Below are positions 44,026-52,205 of a DNA stretch of 64,000 nt, in pieces. A program made the translations under genes and the position numbers. A model generated the notes under the pieces. The model did not search any database, was not told the origin of the DNA, and saw only the letters and a program-made list of their open reading frames with translations. Position 1 is the first letter of the stretch, and every line of letters begins with the position of its first letter. Source of the stretch: Leptothermofonsia sichuanensis E412 (GTDB lineage: Bacteria > Cyanobacteriota > Cyanobacteriia > Leptolyngbyales > Leptolyngbyaceae); contig NZ_CP072600.1 of the NCBI RefSeq assembly GCF_019891175.1, positions 2,480,001-2,544,000 on the forward strand, given 5' to 3'.

Positions 44026-44109
44026 GCTAACGGTGAAGTTATGCGGCGGCAGATTACCTTGAACTTTCACCAGCAAACCCCGCATCGTCCGCACCAATGA
44101 CTTGTTAGC
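44026..44109 (-). repeat. attC-like imperfect inverted repeat 3
   Basis: On the minus strand GCTAACAAGTCATTGGTGCG ... CTTCACCGTTAGC, 84 nt. It shares the GCGGCGGCAG and CGTCCGC blocks with the sites at 8050 and 11826. It lies just 3' of the DUF433/DUF5615 gene pair, in the same gene-then-site order as at 8050. Confidence 0.5.
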
Positions 44110-44134
44110 TCTCACGCCATGCAGGTAACTACTC

Positions 44135-44482
44135 TCAAATGTAAAGAATTTGGTTTTCCATTTCATCGGCTGTGGTTCTATTCAGAATAGTAAGCAGTCT
44201 TCGCACAACTTCCTGATAGGGGTTCCTTACCGCGATAATGATTCCGCAATGAAGGCGATCCTGTTCAAAATATTCTCGCGCCAGATTTTCGAAATCAGTG
44301 CGATTATGTGTAAGTATTGTTGCTCTCTGACTCACAGCATACTCCAATTGCTCAGCATCAGTTTTGCCAAGTTGTCCCGCTTGATGTGCTGTTGTTGTCT
44401 CAAACCCGCGAGAACGTAGAAGAGTTGCCACAAGCACATCAACATCTTCATCCAAATAAACATGAATAAAAATGTCAGTCAT
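44135..44482 (-). CDS. DUF5615 PIN-like toxin
   Basis: A 115-aa protein with the PIN-like acidic pattern: FIHVYLDEDVDVLVATLLRS at the N-terminus, then ATILTHNRTDFENLAREYFE. Members of the DUF5615 group are paired with DUF433 proteins as putative toxin-antitoxin systems, with a predicted RNase activity. It overlaps the upstream gene by 4 nt (ATGA). Confidence 0.85.
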   Translation of the reverse strand: MTDIFIHVYLDEDVDVLVATLLRSRGFETTTAHQAGQLGKTDAEQLEYAVSQRATILTHNRTDFENLAREYFEQDRLHCGIIIAVRNPYQEVVRRLLTILNRTTADEMENQILYI

Positions 44483-44760
44483 GCTTTCCGAACTCGCGGA
44501 TCGATTAATTCATCAGGAATTCGATTACGCTCAATGTATTCATTGATTTCTACTTGATGATCTAGGTAATAACTAAGAGCATCAAAAACTTGTGACAGAA
44601 CAAGATGCGGCAAACGCTGGGGAATCTCTTCAGGCGAAACTCCAATGCGCCACATTTCCACGATCGCACGCACCGGAGTTCTTGTCCCTCTGATAATAGG
44701 CTCACCGCTCAGAATTTCGCTGTTTCTAACAATGTGACAGTGTTCTGTCGATTGAAACAT
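44479..44760 (-). CDS. DUF433 antitoxin-like protein
   Basis: A 93-aa DUF433 protein: IVRNSEILSGEPIIRGTRTP, VRAIVEMWRIGVSPEEIPQR and VFDALSYYLDHQVEINEYIE, a winged-helix-type DNA-binding domain. It is the first gene of the pair, coupled by a 4-nt overlap to the DUF5615 gene. The expected role is to repress the operon and neutralise the partner (family knowledge). Confidence 0.87.
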   Translation of the reverse strand: MFQSTEHCHIVRNSEILSGEPIIRGTRTPVRAIVEMWRIGVSPEEIPQRLPHLVLSQVFDALSYYLDHQVEINEYIERNRIPDELIDPRVRKA

Positions 44761-44882
44761 AGTTTTTCCTCTAGGTATTCCACACTTATTTTAGCCTGAT
44801 ACGAAATTGCCCCACCCAGTAGACTCTGGATAGGGCAAGATTCAGTAGAAAAACGCGATGAACGTATTTAGCCTTTAACAAC

Positions 44883-45080
44883 TCAATAGATTCCATAGGC
44901 TCCATAGGCGGCAAGTCCTGCTAAGGCACCAACTGCTGCCCCAACAGGACCTGCTGCCGCACCAAAACCTGCACCACCGCCAACCATACCAGCCGCAGTC
45001 ATACCAGTTGCAGCGACAACACCATATCCTGCTGTCGCACCAGCAACTGCTGCACCCGCAGCCTTTGCAGCTTCATCCAT
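44883..45080 (-). CDS. 65-aa glycine-zipper peptide
   Basis: After a polar start (MDEAAKAAGAAVAGATAGYG) nearly the whole peptide is Gly/Ala with small-residue spacing: AAGMVGGGAGFGAAAGPVGA and AVGALAGLAAYGAYGIY. Such glycine-zipper segments insert in membranes and oligomerise, as in some bacteriocins and pore-forming peptides. GGAGGG precedes the ATG, and only 10 nt separate it from the secreted protein upstream, so both are probably one operon. Function is unknown. Confidence 0.65.
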   Translation of the reverse strand: MDEAAKAAGAAVAGATAGYGVVAATGMTAAGMVGGGAGFGAAAGPVGAAVGALAGLAAYGAYGIY

Positions 45081-45090
45081 AATTTCCCTC

Positions 45091-45537
45091 CTACTTTACT
45101 ATTGCTGCCTTCAAAACTGCCTTGGTACCTTGAACACCTAACTGTGCTCCTTTAGCTCCAACAAATAACCCTGGAATTACCGAACAAGCTGGAGCAAGTG
45201 CCCCAGCAGGTGGAAAAACCGTGCTAGCAAGTCCATCTGCTGTATAACAGACCAAAGCTGCGCCAGCCGCATATCCTAGCGTTTGTGTGGCACCATCAAT
45301 CATGGAATCAACAAACCGATTAGCTTCATTTTGTTTATAGTCTTCACTACGGAGAGAGTTGTTGATTGTGATTGAGTTATGGTTGCCTTTCACGTTAAGT
45401 GAAGAAACGGAATGAGTGGACGAAGATCCCAAGCCATTCAAACCATCAGCGTAAGCACTAGATGGGATTAGAGCACTTGTTAGCAGAATACACAGAGCAA
45501 TTAAAACGGAGACGATACCTCTGAAGATGAATTTCAT
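45091..45537 (-). CDS. Secreted protein, partner of the glycine-zipper peptide
   Basis: Start at 45537 (MKFIFRGIVSVLIALCILLT) gives a signal peptide cut near SSAYA. The mature part has VKGNHNSITINNS, then a Gly/Ala-rich hydrophobic tail (TQTLGYAAGAALVCYTADGL, GLFVGAKGAQLGVQGTKAVL) with two cysteines. It lies directly upstream of the 65-aa peptide gene. No family recognised. An exported two-peptide factor is one possible reading. Confidence 0.6.
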   Translation of the reverse strand: MKFIFRGIVSVLIALCILLTSALIPSSAYADGLNGLGSSSTHSVSSLNVKGNHNSITINNSLRSEDYKQNEANRFVDSMIDGATQTLGYAAGAALVCYTADGLASTVFPPAGALAPACSVIPGLFVGAKGAQLGVQGTKAVLKAAIVK

Positions 45538-45738
45538 ATGTGTTTCAACACTTCTGTTGAGGAATTTGAGGCAATGTAACAATTAGCACAACGGTTCGTC
45601 AATGATAACTTGTGCAGATTGCAGCAAATTCATAAAACCTTAACTCAATAGTTAAGTCCTGATTGCGACCTGCCACAAATCTCCAAGTTGTCCCCCCACA
45701 GACAACCTTGAGGGCTAACAACTTATTACATAGACTGG

Positions 45739-45863
45739 ATTCTCGATAATGTCCCGATTCGGACATTATGACGACTTTGTTCCTGTGATATCGCCACCAG
45801 GGACATGATCGAAATTTTTTCCTTTTTCCTATGATATCGCCGCTATGGGACATTATCGAGAAT
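45739..45863. mobile_element. 125-bp element with perfect 17-bp inverted ends
   Basis: ATTCTCGATAATGTCCC (45739-45755) and its exact complement (45847-45863) bound the element. Inside are further copies of the same motif: GGACATTATGACG (45761) and GGGACATGATCG (45800). A TGATATCGCC block occurs twice, each time ahead of GGGACAT. This is either a MITE with multiple transposase-binding sites or an operator array. Confidence 0.65.
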
Positions 45864-45959
45864 ATTGCCGTATTTCCTCAGATTTTCTGCGGCTAATGAT
45901 ATGTTGGTTTTATTACATGTATTTATGGTTGTCTACTGAGGATGCTTCACCGAAGTGGC

Positions 45960-47732
45960 TCATTGTCTGCTTCCATAAGGTCTTGGGTAAGGCTTCCGCA
46001 GACGATCGCACTGATAAACCTGAATCTTCTGAACCATGACACCACCTCGATAGATCGGGATCTCTGCAATCGGCTGAATGCGTTCAAAATATCCTTGATA
46101 CTGAGCCAGTGTGGTTTCTGCCCTTGGCTCAAGGGTGACCAGCAGCCCATTCTGTCCCAGCCATTCGCGGCTGGCTGACCAGAAGGCAAATCCTCGCAAA
46201 TCGGCATCCAAGACTGTGATGGGTCTGGGGGGCAAAGGAGCCAGTGCCATGCTGATTTGTCCTGCCAGAAAAAGATCGTTTGTGAACAGGAAATCGCTGG
46301 TTTGCAACGCTTCCTTTAAGGGCGGAGACTCTACAAAACCAGAGCGAATTTGCTGGATATCCATCAGTTGAATAGAGGCATCGGCGTCAGGAGATAGAAA
46401 TCCACCGAACAGCGCGTAACGCCCAGGCTTTTGGAAGGTGCCGAAATTGACATGGAGCAGGGCTATCAGCAAAAAGGTGGCGATCGCAACTCCTGAACCC
46501 CATAACCAGCGGCGCACCAGCCGGGGTGACTTTTGCTGCCAGTCTGCCGCCTTCCACCCCAGTAACAACGTTGCACTCCAGAACCCTGGCATTGCCCAGG
46601 TTGGCAGAATTGGACGATAGCCGCCCATGAGGGTAAAAACCAGCATCAGGGGGAGGGCAGTCCAGAGGAGGAGGATAGGCGGAAGGGGAGGGGAAGGGGC
46701 TGTCAGTAGCTGGTGGCTGGTGGTCAGTGGTTTGGACCTCTGTTTAACCAGGACACGCTCATTAGCCAGGACACGCCCACTCACCCACCAGAGCGGAACC
46801 CCAAAGGAGGGAAACAGGTAGGCGACTCCAACCAGAAAGGTGATGAGCAGGTCGAGCAGACTATAGCTGCGATCAGGAATGGCTCTACCAGACTGGAATC
46901 GGAGGGAAACCCAGTCATGCTGGATGTTCCAGATCAGAATGGGAGCAATGGCAAACAGAAACAGTCCAACGCTGACCAGCATCCAGGGAGACCGCAGGGC
47001 AGATCGGTAACGGGGACTGGTGAGACAAAACCCGACCAGTCCAAACCCTAATGCCAATCCATGATATTTGCTCAGGCAAGCTAACCCAACCAGCAGTCCG
47101 AGGAGTGCCAGACGGTAGGTGGGAGTGTAGGGAAGAGGGGTGTTCGCCTCTGGTGTTCCCGCCGGGTAGGGAGAGGGGGAAGCGGAGAGCAGAGAGGAGG
47201 GGGGAGTTTTGCCAGCCTCTCCTCCGTCTCCCGTCCTTTGTATTCTGTACCTCGGATCTTGTTCCCCATACTCTGCCCACTGTTTTGGAAAAAACTCCCA
47301 ACTGGCGACGTACAGGGTGGCTGTCCAGAAGAAGATGAGGGGAGCGTCAGGGAGGGTCAATACGCCGAACCCGACCAGAAAGATGGGAATCAGGCTGGCG
47401 ATCGCCAGGGTTAAAATGGCTGCTCTGGCAGAAAACAATCGCAGGCTGGTGAGGTACAGCAGCCAGAGTGCTCCTGTATGCAGCCAGAGAGTGCCCAGGC
47501 GGATGGTGAACTGGGAAACGTGTCCGGTGAGCCAGGGTCCCAAGCCTGTGGAGAGGGTGACCAGCAGTGGGTGGTCAAAGTAGCTCCAGTCAGGGTGTTG
47601 AGTATAAAGATAATAGTAGGCCTCATCAAAGCCGGGGGGGAGGGATAGGGCGATCGCGCTACGCACTAATAACCCGCCTGACAGCAACCCCACCGCCCAC
47701 CAGTGATGTTTCTGGTTTAACTCTGTGCCCAA
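45960..47732 (-). CDS. GT39-type membrane glycosyltransferase (first)
   Basis: A polytopic protein of the ArnT/PMT family: early periplasmic GFDEAYYYLYTQHPDWSYFD with the catalytic acidic pair region, followed by about ten membrane helices and a C-terminal soluble domain. I choose the TTG at 47732, 7 nt after AAGGAG; the frame remains open upstream through a dispersed repeat. Two low-complexity loops (TPPSSLLSASPSPYPAG, LTAPSPPLPP) are unusual insertions. It probably transfers a sugar from a polyprenyl carrier. Confidence 0.85.
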   Translation of the reverse strand: MGTELNQKHHWWAVGLLSGGLLVRSAIALSLPPGFDEAYYYLYTQHPDWSYFDHPLLVTLSTGLGPWLTGHVSQFTIRLGTLWLHTGALWLLYLTSLRLFSARAAILTLAIASLIPIFLVGFGVLTLPDAPLIFFWTATLYVASWEFFPKQWAEYGEQDPRYRIQRTGDGGEAGKTPPSSLLSASPSPYPAGTPEANTPLPYTPTYRLALLGLLVGLACLSKYHGLALGFGLVGFCLTSPRYRSALRSPWMLVSVGLFLFAIAPILIWNIQHDWVSLRFQSGRAIPDRSYSLLDLLITFLVGVAYLFPSFGVPLWWVSGRVLANERVLVKQRSKPLTTSHQLLTAPSPPLPPILLLWTALPLMLVFTLMGGYRPILPTWAMPGFWSATLLLGWKAADWQQKSPRLVRRWLWGSGVAIATFLLIALLHVNFGTFQKPGRYALFGGFLSPDADASIQLMDIQQIRSGFVESPPLKEALQTSDFLFTNDLFLAGQISMALAPLPPRPITVLDADLRGFAFWSASREWLGQNGLLVTLEPRAETTLAQYQGYFERIQPIAEIPIYRGGVMVQKIQVYQCDRLRKPYPRPYGSRQ

Positions 47733-47764
47733 GTTGCGTACTCCTTGATTCCTGAAAAGGGCTA

Positions 47765-47800
47765 TCACCACGAAGGCACAAAGGACACAAAGCAAGTTTT
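47765..47800. repeat. Dispersed repeat, reverse copy
   Basis: CACGAAGGCACAAAGGACAC plus AAAGCAAG, the complement of the CTTTGTG-type repeat at 13276, 21678 and 60960. It overlaps the extended frame of the first GT39 gene. Confidence 0.6.
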
Positions 47801-47875
47801 CGATGCACTTTGGGTCTTTATAGTTCTGTTTAGTCCGGTATCTTGATCAATCCACATTCCATTGATCCACATTCT

Positions 47876-49681
47876 TTACTCCCGTTCAGGCAATTGAGTA
47901 ATGACCCGGGTCGAAACTCGAACCAGTTGGTAAGGAACCGCTTCTCCCAGAGGCTGATATTGGTCTGGCTGCAACCCCAGGTGTGTCAACTTATCAGGCG
48001 AGGACAAAATCAAAACCGTTGCCGGTTCCGGCTGGCGACTGGCATATTCGCGCAGGTACTCTAGGGTAGACCGGGAACGCAGCTTGAATGTTACTGGCTG
48101 GCGGCTATAAAACACAACACTTGGTTTTTTCACACCAATCATGACGATTTCTTCTCCAGGTTGTTTTTCCTGGGCGATGACCTGAGACAACTGCCGTAAT
48201 GGAAGCTGGCGCTGAGAATCGACAATTGATGAGGCGGGCAGGAGAACAACCCCAATCAAAAGCAGTAGCCCCAGGGTGTTGGTCAACCACAGCCAGCGAG
48301 TTTGCTGACGCCATAGCAGCAGCAAAACAGCGCCCGCGATTGAAAGGGCGATCGCCGCTCCCAACAGAGGCAGTCCGGATTGCTGTAATTGGGTCGCCAG
48401 ATTGGGCAGGGCGCGATCGCCCTGCACCAGTTGAGGTGCATAGAATAATAATCCAGCCACAATCAGAAAGAAAATCCCATTACAGGCTGCACTCAGTCTG
48501 ACTTCCCAGGCAGGCGGGGGCACCTGAATAATGTGTTCACTCCACCACAGGGCGACCAGAATGGCAGAGGCTGGCATCAGGGGCAGGACATAACTGGGCA
48601 GTTTGGTGACGGCAATGGTAAAAAACAGAAAAATGGTAATGAACCAGAAAAAGGCAAATAATCCCAGGTGGGCAGAGCGGGGCTGATGCTTCCAGATGGA
48701 CCGTTTCCACGGTTGCAGTCGGGCGATCGCCACAGGCAGGTACAGCGACCAGGGAGCAAACCCCAGAAATACAACCACGAAATAGAAATACCAGGGTGCT
48801 CGATGACGGTTCACCACCTCAGTAAACCGTTCAATATTGTGGTAGCCAAAAAATGAATGAATAAATGCTTCGCCATTGGCCAGCGTTACCAGAGCGTACC
48901 AGGGCAACGCAATCGCCAGGATGATTAACAGTCCCCAGAATGGGCGCATTTCCCGCAGAACTGACTTGAAATTTCCCACGTAGCACAGAAACGCAGCGAT
49001 AACCAGTCCTGGCAGCACAATTCCAACTGGACCTTTGGTCAGAATGGCCAGGGCGATGAAGAGATAGCAGACAACATACCAGCGGAAAGCATTGCCTTCT
49101 GACTTTTCGATCGCCGCATACCCGCAGAAAAATGCCATCAGGGCAATGCCAATACACCCGGTTAGCAGCATGTCAGAAACCCCCGTCCTTGCCCAGGCAA
49201 TGGTTAAAGGATGGAGGGCAACCAGGCTGGAGCCAATCAGGGCCGTCAGTTCGTGGGGACGGGACACAGTTTGAGTCTCCGTAAAAGCCCCAAATTGCCT
49301 GAGGGTGTAGAAGACCATCCCCATCAGGGCGATCGCGGATATTGCCGAGGGCAGCCGCACTGCCCACTCATGGACGCCAATGGTCTGATAGGCGATTGCC
49401 ATCAGCCAGTAAATCAGTGGTGGCTTATCAAACCGGGTTTCTTGATTGAAGTAGGGAGTCACCCAATCCCCTGTTTCCGTCATCTGACGGGCAGCTTCAG
49501 CAAACAGAGGTTCAGTTTCATCCACCAATCCAGTACTGCCCAGATTCCAGAGAAAGGCAATGCCACCAATCACGAGAATCCACACCACTGGAGTCAACTT
49601 AGCGGCGATCGGGTGCTTATTCCAATACCGCCCAAAATCCACAGCCTGCTGTTCCCCCAATCCCTTCATCCAATCTCCCAC
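47876..49681 (-). CDS. GT39-type membrane glycosyltransferase (second)
   Basis: 601 aa with a GTG start. The motif region GLVDETEPLFAEAARQMTET, then FNQETRFDKPPLIYWLMAIA, is typical of ArnT-like GT-C enzymes. About twelve membrane helices follow, and a C-terminal domain (EIVMIGVKKPSVVFYSRQPV). It lies upstream of the first GT39 gene on the same strand, separated by about 140 nt containing a repeat. Likely acts on lipid or glycan at the membrane. Confidence 0.9.
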   Translation of the reverse strand: MGDWMKGLGEQQAVDFGRYWNKHPIAAKLTPVVWILVIGGIAFLWNLGSTGLVDETEPLFAEAARQMTETGDWVTPYFNQETRFDKPPLIYWLMAIAYQTIGVHEWAVRLPSAISAIALMGMVFYTLRQFGAFTETQTVSRPHELTALIGSSLVALHPLTIAWARTGVSDMLLTGCIGIALMAFFCGYAAIEKSEGNAFRWYVVCYLFIALAILTKGPVGIVLPGLVIAAFLCYVGNFKSVLREMRPFWGLLIILAIALPWYALVTLANGEAFIHSFFGYHNIERFTEVVNRHRAPWYFYFVVVFLGFAPWSLYLPVAIARLQPWKRSIWKHQPRSAHLGLFAFFWFITIFLFFTIAVTKLPSYVLPLMPASAILVALWWSEHIIQVPPPAWEVRLSAACNGIFFLIVAGLLFYAPQLVQGDRALPNLATQLQQSGLPLLGAAIALSIAGAVLLLLWRQQTRWLWLTNTLGLLLLIGVVLLPASSIVDSQRQLPLRQLSQVIAQEKQPGEEIVMIGVKKPSVVFYSRQPVTFKLRSRSTLEYLREYASRQPEPATVLILSSPDKLTHLGLQPDQYQPLGEAVPYQLVRVSTRVITQLPERE

Positions 49682-49685
49682 TCCT

Positions 49686-49779
49686 TATAGCGTTTTTCAA
49701 TTGAGTAAAGTACGGGAGTGTGAAGTACAGTGGGGTGCTCCGCACCCCACTGTACTTCACACTCTTGAAAAGGGCTATA
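49686..49779 (-). mobile_element. TATAGC-ended MITE (family M3), best copy
   Basis: Ends TATAGCGTTTTTCAATTGAG and, on the other strand, TATAGCCCTTTTCAAGAGTG. The centre is a perfect hairpin: GAGTGTGAAGTACAGTGGGG TGC with its exact complement around TCC. TA at both ends suggests Tc1/IS630-like duplication (inference). Confidence 0.75.
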
Positions 49780-50533
49780 CACCATAACTATCGCTACATT
49801 CACAGACCTTACTGTAGCGATAAAAGTGGCATCTCTGGCTTCCAGGACTTTAATCTGATGCAGTCGTTTCCCACACAAGGATGAGCCATACTCACAGCCC
49901 AGCCCTGGCAGCGTAAGCATGGTTTGAGCGAACGACATAGAAATGTCAGCGTAGTGCCGCAGTCCTGGAATTTTCGATAACGGCTTCCCTTTATTCAGCA
50001 CGGCTGGTCAGCATGATAATTCTGAGCAACCCTATAGCAGGGGGACAGGGAACGGAATAAAGGGAAAGAAGGATGACAGAATCAGGCCTTGAGCCTTCTA
50101 AGTTGTCCTGACCTGGATGTCGACTGTTATATCGACGAACAAAATTAGCATACAAAATAAATGATTTTTGCATACAAAAATTATCGAATTGGTATACAGT
50201 TAGCCTGAGGGATGGAACTTTAACAACGCTCAGAATAGTTTGCACAATGGCAGGATGATACATGCCCAACGTGCTATTCCCGGTAATTTCCCTGGGGCGG
50301 GGCATCACTGGAAAATCATGGTCTGTGTGTTTCATGCTCTGGCTGTGCAATGACGAAGCCACCCTGGGTGTCTCAAGCCCTATTTGTTCTTTACGTTACA
50401 ACACAGAAATTTCATAGACTTATCCTAACTAAATGGCTCGCCAGATATTAAATGCATACAGATTCAGAGATCTGCTTATGGCAATGCGGTACTGGCAGGG
50501 TAGACAACAAAGTTAGGGTTGGAGAACCGTAAG
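49780..50533. other. Gene-free stretch
   Basis: About 750 bases. A dispersed repeat lies at 50033-50125 (reverse strand). Open frames present here contain repeat sequence and show no family resemblance. Confidence 0.45.
50033..50125 (-). repeat. Dispersed 95-bp repeat (family R4), copy 1
   Basis: On the minus strand AGTCGACATCCAGGTCAGGA, then CAACTTAGAAGGCTCAAGGC. A forward copy is at 52046-52140, so inverted copies flank the permease gene. Confidence 0.65.
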
Positions 50534-51979
50534 ATGACGCAGATAAACAATGAGATGGCGCTGGAAGAGCTAGAGGAAACCAGTGAACCGCAATTTAAAT
50601 CAGAACTTATATACGGCTTAAATGACAAACCTCCAGTTGCTGAATCCTTTTTTGTGGCATTCCAGCATGTGCTGGCCGCTTTTGTGGGGATTATTACACC
50701 GGCCCTGCTGATATGTGGTGCTCTGGGGCTGGATGCTGTTAATACAAGCTACATCGTGAGTATGTCGCTCCTGGCTTCTGGGATCTGCACCTTCATTCAG
50801 TGTAAAAAGATTGGTCCAGTTGGGTCGGGCTTACTAAGCCTTCAGGGGACCAGCTTTGCCTTTCTCGGTCCCATTATTGGAGTTGGAACTGCCACAGTTA
50901 AAGGCGGGGCTACGCCTGAGCAGGCACTGGCGCTTATCTTTGGAGTTTGTTTTTTTGGTGCCTTTGTGGAAATCATCTTGAGCCGATTTCTGCACTTGAT
51001 GAGCAAAATTATCACCCCCGTCGTATCTGGCACCGTGGTAATGATTATTGGTCTGAGCTTGATTCGGACTGGTGTGGTCAGCATGGCCGGCGGTCCCAGG
51101 GCACTGGCTGCCAATGATGGATCCTTTGGGAGTATCCAAAATCTGACCCTGGGGCTGTCGGTTCTGCTGATTGTGGTTCTGCTGACGGTATCCAATAACC
51201 GTTTCTTGAGGATGGGGGCGATCGCGATCGGGCTGGCGATCGGTTACCTCGTTTCTATTTTCCTCGGTATTGTCAATTTCAGTGTTCTGAGCAGTCTGCC
51301 CTGGATCAGCTTCCCCGTGCCTTTCCGCTACGGCATGAGTTTTGACTTCGCGGCTTTTCTGCCGTTTATTCTGCTCTACGTCTTAACCGCGATTGAAACG
51401 GTGGGCGACTTAACGGCTACTTCTGCTGTGTCCGGCGAACCAGTCAAAGGAGGACTTTACATCCGTCGCATCAAAGGGGGTGTCCTGGGAGATGGAATCA
51501 ATTCGCTGATTGCCGCAGTGCTCAACACCTTTCCCAACACAACTTTCAGTCAGAACAATGGTGTGATTCAGATGACCGGGGTTGGTAGCCGCTATGTTGG
51601 CTTCTATGTGGCAGGGATTTTTGCTGTTCTGGGCTTATTGCCGATAGTAGGTGGGGTATTTCAAGCGATGCCCCAGCCTGTTTTGGGGGGTGCCACCACG
51701 GTTATGTTTGGGTCGATCGCGGTTGCCGGACTGAATATTGTCTCATCCGCCGGACTGGATCGTCGTTCCATGATTATCGTTGCGGTTTCTCTGGCAATGG
51801 GTCTGGGTGTCGTCTATGCCCCTGAAATCTTTGCTGACAAACCGCCTGTGCTCAAAAACTTATTTGGTTCCAGCATTTCAACTGGAGGTCTGACGGCGAT
51901 TCTGCTGAGCTGGCTGCTCCCTCATAGCCACAGTCCGCAACCAGCCAAGATTGAAGCCGCTGAACCCGTAGAGAGCTAG
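50534..51979 (+). CDS. NCS2 xanthine/uracil permease
   Basis: About 481 aa from the ATG at 50534, with GGAG 9 nt upstream. It shows the NCS2 landmarks: FQHVLAAFVGIITPALLICG in TM1, GSGLLSLQGTSFAFLGPIIG, SGTVVMIIGLSLIRTGVVSM and LTAIETVGDLTATSAVSGEP (substrate-site Glu). NTTFSQNNGVIQMTGVGSRY is the NAT signature region. It imports a purine or pyrimidine base with protons; xanthine is most likely by similarity. Monocistronic. Confidence 0.92.
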   Translation: MTQINNEMALEELEETSEPQFKSELIYGLNDKPPVAESFFVAFQHVLAAFVGIITPALLICGALGLDAVNTSYIVSMSLLASGICTFIQCKKIGPVGSGLLSLQGTSFAFLGPIIGVGTATVKGGATPEQALALIFGVCFFGAFVEIILSRFLHLMSKIITPVVSGTVVMIIGLSLIRTGVVSMAGGPRALAANDGSFGSIQNLTLGLSVLLIVVLLTVSNNRFLRMGAIAIGLAIGYLVSIFLGIVNFSVLSSLPWISFPVPFRYGMSFDFAAFLPFILLYVLTAIETVGDLTATSAVSGEPVKGGLYIRRIKGGVLGDGINSLIAAVLNTFPNTTFSQNNGVIQMTGVGSRYVGFYVAGIFAVLGLLPIVGGVFQAMPQPVLGGATTVMFGSIAVAGLNIVSSAGLDRRSMIIVAVSLAMGLGVVYAPEIFADKPPVLKNLFGSSISTGGLTAILLSWLLPHSHSPQPAKIEAAEPVES

Positions 51980-52045
51980 TCCCATTCTGGTATTGCAGTC
52001 ATGCGAGGGACATCTGTCCCTCGCATTAAATTATCTGAATATGGC

Positions 52046-52140
52046 AGTCGCCATCCGCGTCAGGACAACTTAGAACGCTTAAAGCCTGATCCTGTTATCC
52101 TTCCTTTCCCGTCTCCCGTCTCCTTGTTCTCTGCTATAGC
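52046..52140 (+). repeat. Dispersed 95-bp repeat (family R4), copy 2
   Basis: AGTCGCCATCCGCGTCAGGA, then CAACTTAGAACGCTTAAAGC; about 80% like the copy at 50033 (reverse), by eye. Confidence 0.65.
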
Positions 52141-52205
52141 TTATCGGTTGCTTCCTGCCGGGTATGCCGGGCCAGATCATTGCCCCATCACTCATTACCT
52201 GTCCC

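Noticed and set aside
45739-45863. CRISPR-associated (Tn7-like) transposon end
   Set aside because: No tns genes or cas12k occur in the window and the ends do not start TGT; left as an unassigned mini-element.
49666-50362. Open frames of 111 and 123 codons between the GT39 gene and the permease gene
   Set aside because: They include MITE and dispersed-repeat sequence and resemble no family.
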